Source: Sclerurus mexicanus (taxonomy: Eukaryota; Chordata; Aves; Passeriformes; Furnariidae). Taken from it: a DNA stretch of 64,000 nucleotides. The stretch is from the NCBI GenBank assembly GCA_013396755.1, contig VWZF01007235.1, forward strand, positions 191,163 through 255,162, written 5' to 3'. Under the pieces are notes generated by a model. It was not told the DNA's origin, did not search any database, and saw nothing but the letters and a program-made list of their open reading frames with translations. Position numbers and translations under genes: made by a program. This document shows, piece after piece, positions 55,519 through 64,000 of this stretch. Position 1 is the stretch's first letter. Each line of letters begins with the position of its first letter.

Positions 55519-58500
55519 AGGATGCATTTGATTCCTGCGGTGCTGGTGATCTGGCCACTTTGCCATGCAGGACCCACCTGGGCTCCCAGCTCATCTCCAG
55601 CTTGGTTGTTCCTTATGCAGGAGAGACATGGAGACACCACGGCTTGATTTGGTTGCTGAGTGTATTATTTCCCATGGGCAACATGAAGCCATGTTTTGGT
55701 GCTTTAGCTATTTAGATCACTTAACTTGTTTCCCACTAATCTCTGCTCCATTATGGTGGCATGGCCACTGCGAGCAAAACTTCAAACAATTTAAAAAAAA
55801 CTGATCTAGAATATAGTCCTTGAACTTTGGGCCATGTTTTTGCCTAATAATTTAATTTAAAATTCTTATGAACCCCCAAAGCATCACAACCTCTCTCTGG
55901 GACTCCAAATGTGTTTCTCTTTGAGCATCACTTGCATTGCCCTCAGTCCCTGAAATGTAATGTAACTCACAATGTGATGTGAAAATGCTATTTTCTCATC
56001 AAGAGCACAATGTCAGAATTATTTTCCTCCTGTTCTTTAAGATACCTGTGCTTTCCCATCTTCGATTAAATGTCAGGTCACACTGGGTATCCAATCAAAG
56101 CTGGAGCTGTTTCAGATCCCATTTCACATAAGCATGGAGAAGAATGTTGAATTTTTATCACCGTTTTTTAAAATTGAAACATCCAGATATATCCAGAGAC
56201 TCCATAACCTGAGGAATAACCTGAGAACTGATATATCCAGCTCATGGAAAAACAATGTCGGGGCTGCACCCACCACATCCTGCCCCAAACCAACCATGTG
56301 TGGATCTCATTGCCTCCTTTATCCACTCTGTTCCACTGAATTAAGCTTCAAGATTAAAGCAATAAGAAAACAAAATTGAATTAAGTTGATGAGAATGCAA
56401 ATAATGTCATTTGTAATTAGATCTTTTGTCTTCCCATTTCATTCCCTGCTCTTTTATAGTCTTTCCAGCTTCTGTGTCTCTTCCTCATCCTTCTTTTAGT
56501 TGTTTTTCTTTTCAAATCCCTTGCTAAGCTCTGAATAACCCACCTGCATTACGTAATTCCCAGACAAATAATTAACCAGGAGGGGCCGTGGCATCTTTCC
56601 CTGGCATCACTGCTGCCTTGACCTCTGGTTTCTCCCAGTGGCATCCCTGAAGGCACCACACCTGCTGCTCCCAGGGCTCTGCCCTGTAAAGACCGATGTG
56701 GTGCTGTTGGAAACCAGCCTGGATTGCTGAGCCAAGGCTGCGGGGAAGGCTGGAGAGCAGCCGGGGGAGGATGCAGCTCCCAGCCCTGCACCCTGTGCCC
56801 CCCGTGACCGAGCCCCTTCCCTGGGCTGGGAACGGGAGCCCTCCTCCCTCCAGCTGTGGTCTGGAAACCTCCATTGCCAGCCCAATTCCCTGGTTTTTGG
56901 GAAGCATCACCAGCACAGAGGCCTGAGCTGACCAAGAGGGATTTGAGCAGCGGAGAGAGGAGAGCAGCGCTGCTCTCTGTGTGTGCTTGCTGGGCACAGG
57001 AAGGCTCAGCTCAAACTCCCTCCCAGGCACTGCCTGCGTTTGCCTGAAAGCCCAGCTTTTACAGCAGCATTTTTGTAAATTGATAAAGATGACAGCTTTA
57101 TCAGCATCCTGTTCCACCTCCTGCCAGGCTGGTTTTATCACCCAGCCGACACCGCTCCCATTCATTCCCACCTGGATGCTTTTGCTGTGGCTGGTGTTCT
57201 ATGATTCACACTTTTGGTTTCCCTAAATTGGATTATTTCAGTCCGAGGCCCTTTGGGCTGGTGCAGACTGTTCTGGCGTGGGGCCAGGCTGTAGCTCAGT
57301 GTAAAACACAGAAATTCCAGCTCTGATCCCTGTTATGGTTAATCTTCCTGCACTTCCTTGCGGAGTGGATTGAGCTAATGCTCTGCGGGATGTTCTGCCC
57401 TGCTCATCCCACAGGAATTCCACTCCTTCCCCGTATCATTCATGCGGTTTTGAGCCAGCCGTGGGGCTGCAGAGCTGGGGCATGTCCAGGTCAGGTTCTT
57501 AACCAAACCCTGGACTTGCTTACAAGGAAAATGCCACCAGGTTAAGCAGAATTTTCCCTTTGTGAGCCGAGTTGTTCTTGGTCCTGCTGGGGTTGATCCT
57601 GGTGGGACTGCTATCAACATCCCAGCCCTCATCCTGCCACTGCCTCGCTCAGTAAATAGTGTCTGAAATGTTATTTTGTTGGTGTGTGTACATAGGAAAT
57701 AGAACATTAACCTTTGATTGGGGGAATCAAAATGTTTTTCCTTTCCATGCCCCTTCATGGGAGTTTGAGTTGATTTCTGCTTTGCTGTTGGCAATGAACA
57801 GTGCACATAACTGCTTCTGATTCCTCCTTTTACTGTCCTCTGGTGCAGACCAGTTCTGTGGTATCAGGGCATTTTCCAGCTGTGCCACGGGCTCACATGG
57901 GTGGGAGATAATGTGGAGTTCACTGTGTAAAGAACCATTAGAAGTGACTCCGGGAGTCCATAAGATCCCGCTCCAGTTGTGTTATCAGTATTGATTCAGT
58001 TAACAACTATTTATCTTAAGCCCAGGCCCCCCAGCAGCTGAAGGTTTAACCCTTTGGAGGAGGCACGTTAAGGATGCTCCCAGCCGGCTTCCAGGCTGCA
58101 GGAGGTTTTCTCCGTGATGAAATTCCTCAAGGATTTTCTGCTGTGCTGGCCCTGATGATCGATTGGAAGCTGAGATAAGTGGCAGGGCAAGCAGCCCCTC
58201 TCTGGGATGGGATGTGAGTATTGATCCTGCTCAGCGGGACTGGGAGAGGCGGGAGCATCCCTGGGCTGAATCCCATATTCCCTTCTCCTGCATCCAAGGG
58301 ATATCCATCACTGCACTGGCTTCTCCTAGGACACCAGTGCATGGCATTGCTGGGCTTGGCTGTGCCCCTTCACTCCTCTTTACCTCCCATACACCTTCCT
58401 CCTCCTTTGACTCTCCAGACCCCGCAGTATTAAACACTAATTTCCCGTTGATTCTCAAGAAAAAACATTCTTTAACTCCTAATAGCTTTCCTAAAGCCAT

Positions 58501-58894
58501 AACCTGCTTTGTCTGCTGTTTAATAGGGAATCAATATTGTTGTAATACAATGAAATTAACATTGATTTATCTCATTCTAACTGGCAGCTAAACCAATAAG
58601 GCATTAGTCCGGGTGCTCCTGCCAGGAGGGCCAGGCAGCTTCTTCAAGGCTGATGTGTTTCTCTTTGCTAATAATTAATTACAGAAATCTGGCATAAGGC
58701 TTGCAAAGGGGATTAGGCAGAATTACTACTTGCAGCAGTTTTCGAAATTAATGCAAAAGTGGAACCTATCAAACTGAGATGCCTTTTAAATGTGTCCACA
58801 GTGGCAGGTGCAGGCTGGACAAGGACATCCACCTTCACCTGATGGGTTGAGTGAGGGGCAGAAGCCTTGAACCCTCGAACCCTCGTGCTGGCCA
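55519..58894. other. Intergenic, AT-rich blocks around a GC-rich centre
   Basis: AT-rich sequence spans about 55650-56560 and 58430-58780, with GC-richer DNA between. GATATATCCAG occurs twice (56186-56196 and 56230-56240). No exon was recognised. Confidence 0.5.
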
Positions 58895-59080
58895 TCTCAT
58901 AGAAACCCAGAATCCCCTCAGTTTGAGAAGCCTTAAAGATCATCTCATCCCACCCCTCTGCCACGGGCAGGGACACCTTCCACTAGCCCAGGTTATTCCA
59001 AGCCCTGTCCAACCTGGACCTGAACGCTTCCAGGGATGGGGCAGCCACAGCCTCTCTGGGCACCCTGTGCCAGGGCCTCA
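58895..59080 (-). mobile_element. CR1 LINE 3' fragment
   Basis: The plus strand reads AGAAACCCAGAATCCCCTCA, GATCATCTCATCCCACCCCT, GGGCAGGGACACCTTCCACT, CAAGCCCTGTCCAACCTGGA and CTTCCAGGGATGGGGCAGCC, with more substitutions than its neighbours. Confidence 0.9.
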
Positions 59081-61731
59081 TATCCAGGTGGGTCAGCAGA
59101 GGTGCGTGGAGCTCTCAGCTCAGCAATCCGTGGGTGCCCAAGAGCTTGAAGAGCAGGCACCACAACCAGATCTAATTGCCATCATTTGAGCTGCCCTGAT
59201 GCACACTGTTCTTCCACAAAAACATGTTTGGAGGGAGGTCTCCATCCTGGAGATGGTGCTCGTGTGTGTGAGCAGTGGTGGGGATCTGTCCCTGCCACAG
59301 CACGGGCAGCAAAGCGTGGGCTGGAGGTCTGAGCCCGAGGTGCCCCGTGCCGTGCTCTGAGAGCTTAATTAGCCCAACAGCTCCTGTAATTGCAGCAGCA
59401 CAACCTGCTGCAGGAGCGTTCCCTACCTGCGGCTTCAGAGAGTCCTTTGTGCATCCCTGCGGCTCGGGAGGGACCTGGCATCACCCACGGGATGGCACGG
59501 GCAGGGAAAGGACGGGATTCTCGTGCTTTGGCTTCAACGGTTGGCGCGCATCAGCCGAGAAACCCAAAGGTAAAAATGGATTTCAATCCAAGGGAAAAGG
59601 ATGTTTGTGTCTCACCCCGGGGACTGGGAGAGCCATTTGTCACTCTAACAATGCAGTGATTAACTCGGAGGCAGGAGGGAACGCTCCTCTGAGACACCAA
59701 TGCTCCCGACTGCCGTTTACATGGGATCTGCAGTAATTCTGTTGTATTAATATAATTACCAGACAATCCATTTCAATAAGATAATCACAACCCATATTTC
59801 ATTCCTCAATTACTGTTCTGATGAGAACAGTTTCTAAGCCATAACCTCCTCACAAACCCACCACTAAAATGATTTTTTAAAGAGAACAATCCAATAATTA
59901 CTCTCACCATGTTAAGCCAATTAGCCCAGTGGCAATGGAACAGAAGGGACTTTTCTTACTGGCTACTCATTGGCAGCGGAAAAAGAAGTTTCAGGGAAAG
60001 AATATGTATCTCTTCAGAGGTTTTTCTTTTAAGATTTGCAGTCTTCAATTAACGAACACACTGGGACAAATGAGGCCCAAGCTGAAGATGATGCATTGAT
60101 GGGGTTGTCCTGATAGAGAGTTACAGGCTGGGGTTTGTCCAGTCCCGTTTTCTCCACCACATCCCATCAGCTCCCCCCACGAGGTCCCACATCTCCCTGG
60201 TCCTGGTGGGGATGGTTCATGTCGTACATCTCGTGGCTCCCCACTCTCCGCTGCTTTCCTGGGCCGTTTTTCCAGTCCCCCAGTTCTGCCTTGGCTGCCT
60301 TTTCCAAATTAGCCATGAGATTTTCGGCTGTTTCTCCTGCTCCATCTCCCAGCACTCTGCAGTGTTTTTATGCTGAGGATGACCCCAGGCTTGGCCAAAC
60401 CCTTTTTCTGCACGCAGTGGAGGGAAGGTGAGGGTGAGAGGAACCAACAGCTGAGCTCACAGAGGACTGAACATCCTAAACTCAACATTTTTGGGCTCCC
60501 CGTGTCTCAGAGCCTTGTCTGTCCCTGGCTGGTGATGGAACAGGTAACACCAGCCTCCCGCAGGTCCAACAGCCTCCTGTGCCTGCAGTACCTCCTGCTC
60601 CCAGTGCTGCTCCAGACACCAGCCCTGAAAGTCCTAAATCTAAACAAATTACATTTCCAGCTCTCCAGGAGATCAACGCAATGTGCACAGGACGAATCCT
60701 GCTTGCCTCAGCACTGGAATTAAGGGGCAGAAATACGATTGTTTGCCACGAGAAAGCGGCTCAGAAAGCTGCACATTACACATTGTCATGTTATACGTGA
60801 CGGCTTGGCACCGCAGTCCTCCGAGATTGTAATGAATAAAATCTTGACAACAGTCTCTCCCGCATTAATCATTTTAAGCTGATCCTACAGGATACAAGGG
60901 CAAATTAAATTCTATTTGCAATTTCATGCATGACGCCCGGCGCGGCCGATGCCTGAGCCAGCAGTTTTTCAGTAAGACAAGCGTGTAAGCTGCAATTATG
61001 CAGTTACTTTCTCCCATGTGCCAACTCTCTTATTACTGGCAAATTTACAAATGAAAATGTATGAATGGTATTAAACTCACCTTCAAGGATGGAGCAAATT
61101 TAAATGAATAACTTGTAAGACTGTGTGTGAAGAAAAACACTGCTTTTAATGGTTAAAGTGATAAACGGGAGGTCTGTGCCTTCCCAGGGATGCTCTGGGG
61201 GGACCAGGAGGCTCTGATCCCAACCAGCCCCTGTCTCCCACCTGGAAACAAGCAGTGGGGGGTACAGACTCCAGTGAGATGGATATCCCCTGTCCTGAGT
61301 GCTCCCATCAGCAGTGCTGGGTGAGACACACTGTCCCCAAGCAGGCAGGGCTGTGGGTGCAGGCAGCTCAAGGACGGCTCTTCAGCCAAGTGGCCTTTTC
61401 CTGACACTTCTAGCACTTCCAGGGTGCTTCCTCCTCCCTTGTTAAACCATAAAACACAGGAGGAGCCTGGCTGCGGAGAGCAGCCCTCCAGCTCCTAAGA
61501 GCTCGGAAACAACAGAAGGCAAGACCTCTCCTTCCCTGATGGTGTTTCAAAGATCCTTTCATGACTGTCAGAAAAGCGCAGGGCTCCTGTTTCCATCTCT
61601 CCCCTTCCCTCTCCACTCACTGCACCAGTGACAGGTGCCCACTGTCCCCACTGTTCCCTCTGTCCCTGCGAGGAGCCCGTGTGGCCTCTGAGCAAGCCCC
61701 CAGTGCCTGCTGGAGCTGTGCTGGAAGCCCC

Positions 61732-61751
61732 TATCCTGCTAAAGCAGGATA
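61732..61751. repeat. Perfect inverted repeat, 9-bp arms
   Basis: TATCCTGCT, spacer AA, then AGCAGGATA. A further partial copy of the arm (CCTGCTAAAGCA) follows directly at 61758-61769, making a short mixed inverted/direct repeat. Confidence 0.8.
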
Positions 61752-62600
61752 TCCTGACCTGCTAAAGCAACCACACTGACACTTCTGCAAGGCTAAATAT
61801 ACCTGCTCAGGCTGACAGAGGCTCACACTCCTCCTTTTAAACAACCACAGCCCCAATGTCCTCTCGCTCTTGTGGGTGTGCAAGACGTGCAGCACGTGTG
61901 AGCCACGGTGTTGCTGCGTGGTGGTTCTGAGCAGCACAGCACAGGCATTTATCAGCTATTTATTATCTGTCTAATGCACATCTCACGAGGGATGCCAGCC
62001 CAGGCTTTGCTGGCTTTTCTCTCCTGTGTGGCTGACCCCCCAGCAAAGCGGGGTGTTTTGGATCAAGAACAATACAGGTGCAAAGTTCCAGCTGATGTCC
62101 GCTAATAAAACCCAACAATTTCACGAGCAGCAGCTCATTTCCAGCTGCCTGGGCCACTCCTAAGGGAGGGCTTGGGAAGCAGCAGCCACCGGTAGGGCTG
62201 CATGTGGGGGTGTCAGCAGGAGAGAGCCTGGAGGAGCCCAGGGATTCACACAGGGAGCCTTGGCAGAGCATGGAAGGTCTGCTGTTGGTTCAGGGTTTTA
62301 AATAGGAGCAGAGCAAGGAAAGCAAAGTCATAATAAAGGTAATAACAACCCAAGTGTGCTCTCTGCCTGTGCCCTTGATGTGCTGACACTGCTCTGGGTG
62401 AGCTGTTCCATTAAACACGAGGAATGTGCCTGTTCCCTGGCAGGTCTGTTGGGAGGTACCAGGTCCCTGGGGGCTCCCAAACCTGCTCTGTGCAGGAGCC
62501 TGAGGAGATGCTGGTATTGCCCATTTGCAGCAACACTGTCATCACTATGCCCTGGGCCATGCAGATTCCTGCCTGGGACCCAGTGTCCTCCCCAAACATC

Positions 62601-62644
62601 TTCTTGGCTTCCTATCTTCAAATTCTTGGCTTCCCATCTTCAAA
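62601..62644. repeat. Tandem duplication, two units of 22 bp
   Basis: TTCTTGGCTTCCTATCTTCA followed by AA is repeated at once with a single T-to-C change. Confidence 0.85.
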
Positions 62645-63007
62645 CTCTGCAGGGAAAAGCAAGAGCAGCACTGCCAAAAACCTCCCAGTCCTCCTCCTCA
62701 AGCTTCACCATAGTGCTAACAGTTTCTAAAATGCTGGCCTTGGTTTTGCTGTTCTTTGGTTTCCAAGGTGTTTTGGTGTTTCATTTTCCAAGGTCTCAGC
62801 CCCTGAAGCTGAACGACAAGGTGAATTTCTCACTCCAGCTTTCATGGGGTAAATTTTCAACATAAATGAAGTGGACTGGAGAAAGGGAAATAGTGCAGAG
62901 GTAGTGCCTTTCTGGAAGGCACATTTGAGTCAAAATATAGGTTATGGAGATAAAGAAGGGGTACCTGGTGGGTACTTGAACTGGTGTCTTGCACATCCTT
63001 TTATAGG

Positions 63008-63276
63008 GCAAGGGCGAATGGCATCAAACTGACAGATGGCAGAGTTAGATTGGATATTGGGAAGGAATTCTTCCCTGTGGGGGTGGGCAGGCCCTGGCAC
63101 AGGTTGCCCAGAGAAGCTGTGGCTGCCCCTGGATCCCTGGAAGTGCCCAAGGCCAGGTTGGACGGGGCTTGGAGCAACCTGGGCTGGTGGAAGGTGTCCC
63201 TGCCCGTGGCAGGGGTGGAACAAGATGAGCTTTGAAGTCCCTTCCAACCCAAACCATTCTGTGATTCCATGATTCC
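63008..63276 (+). mobile_element. CR1 LINE 3' fragment
   Basis: It contains GTTAGATTGGATATTGGGAA, CTGGCACAGGTTGCCCAGAG, GACGGGGCTTGGAGCAACCT and AGTCCCTTCCAACCCAAACC, ending ATTCTGTGATTCCATGATTC. The terminal octamer-like repeats are characteristic of CR1 ends. Confidence 0.94.
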
Positions 63277-63897
63277 CACGCCGCAGCAATATTAGCTGGC
63301 TCTGGAGAGGGCAGGAAAGGGGCCAGATAACAAACCTTCATCTCAGAGAAACGCCTTAAACTTCCCTTTAGAGGAATTAAATTCCTGCTTAAGTACTCCC
63401 CAGCCAGGCAGCCCCGTGATCTCCTGTCCCCCTCCACTGTGCAGTGTATGCTGATCATGCTCCCTGCAAAAGTTCAAAGCCATTTCCAGCTGCATTTGTG
63501 AGGAGCCCTGTCTTAATCGGGTTAGAACATAATATGCTCTTAGTCCTCTGGAGGGGAAACTTACACTTTTCTTCAAAGCACTTTCCTCTGATAACTTATA
63601 ACCTTCCCCCCTCCGCCTTGCTCCTCCTTCGGTGTTATTTCCCCACTGGGAGGACGTGAGTTTTGTGAAGTTATCATGTACAATATCATCCACCAGACCG
63701 CTCTGCTTTGCTCCCAGAGCATCAGCTGCAGCAGAGCCCTGAGAACTCACGGGGGGCCCAAAAGTGCTGGGGCCCATCCTGTGGGGATAATGCAGCTCCC
63801 ATGGGTTTTTAATGCTCCACATTATCATAGATTAAGAAACTCATCCCCTGAGGCTGCAAAAGGCTTGGTAAGACCCTGGAAAGGATCGGGCATCAGT
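63277..63897. other. Intergenic, no gene recognised
   Basis: This is unique sequence between two sense CR1 copies. No exon or RNA gene was recognised. Confidence 0.5.
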
Positions 63898-64000
63898 ACA
63901 GAGCACAAGGCAGCCTGGAAATTAAAAGAGGACAGGTTTAGTTTGGATATTGAGAAGAAATCCTTCCCTGTGAGGGCACTGAGGGTCTGGCACAGGGTGA
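63898..64000 (+). mobile_element. CR1 LINE fragment, cut by the window end
   Basis: It contains AGAGGACAGGTTTAGTTTGG, ATATTGAGAAGAAATCCTTC and GGGTCTGGCACAGG, matching the CR1 segment just before the common tail. The rest lies beyond position 64000. Confidence 0.8.

Larger units (their letters stand above)
59081..63007. other. Intergenic with candidate conserved islands
   Basis: AT-rich, motif-dense islands lie at about 59740-60100 and 60710-61150. A near-perfect hairpin lies at 61732-61751 and a 22-bp tandem pair at 62601-62644. No coding exon was recognised. Confidence 0.5.

Noticed and set aside
15066..64000. Intact LINE or retroviral coding sequence
   Set aside because: All CR1 copies are short 3' ends of at most about 450 bp. 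I saw no reverse-transcriptase, integrase or gag-like frames and no paired long terminal repeats.

Overview
The window looks like bird nuclear DNA, probably from a GC-rich microchromosome. The evidence is at least 21 clear fragments of CR1 retrotransposons (the chicken-repeat-1 LINE family), all cut off at the 5' end, together with compact introns, GC-rich minisatellites and one vertebrate gene with a standard exon-intron layout. I found no prokaryotic features, CRISPR array or confident RNA gene.

1-15,065: SLC16A1 (monocarboxylate transporter 1, MCT1) on the + strand. The window opens in a GC-rich minisatellite and CpG-rich tract (about 1-720), which probably contains or adjoins the promoter and the noncoding first exon. 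A long intron follows. Four coding exons (8537-8753, 11726-11869, 12287-13150, 13542-13816) join in frame into a complete 499-residue transporter. The 3' UTR runs to an AATAAA signal at 15041-15046. Introns 2, 3 and 4 carry four CR1 tails, all in the sense orientation.

15,066-64,000: about 49 kb in which I can support no protein-coding exon. It is scattered with CR1 tails on both strands, short tandem repeats, one TAA/AAG microsatellite, and many AT-rich islands dense in TAATTA-type homeodomain, octamer-like and AP-1/MAF-like motifs. I read this as a gene desert that may hold conserved regulatory DNA. In humans the 3' side of SLC16A1 also faces a large interval with no protein-coding gene before TAFA3 (recalled, not checked).

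The most concrete anomaly is a 360-bp direct duplication (36311-36670 and 36672-37031). The copies are separated by the window's only N and differ at two bases, which is most likely an assembly or haplotype-join artefact. I did not find a novel biological system; the leads listed are regulatory, repeat-structure or assembly hypotheses.
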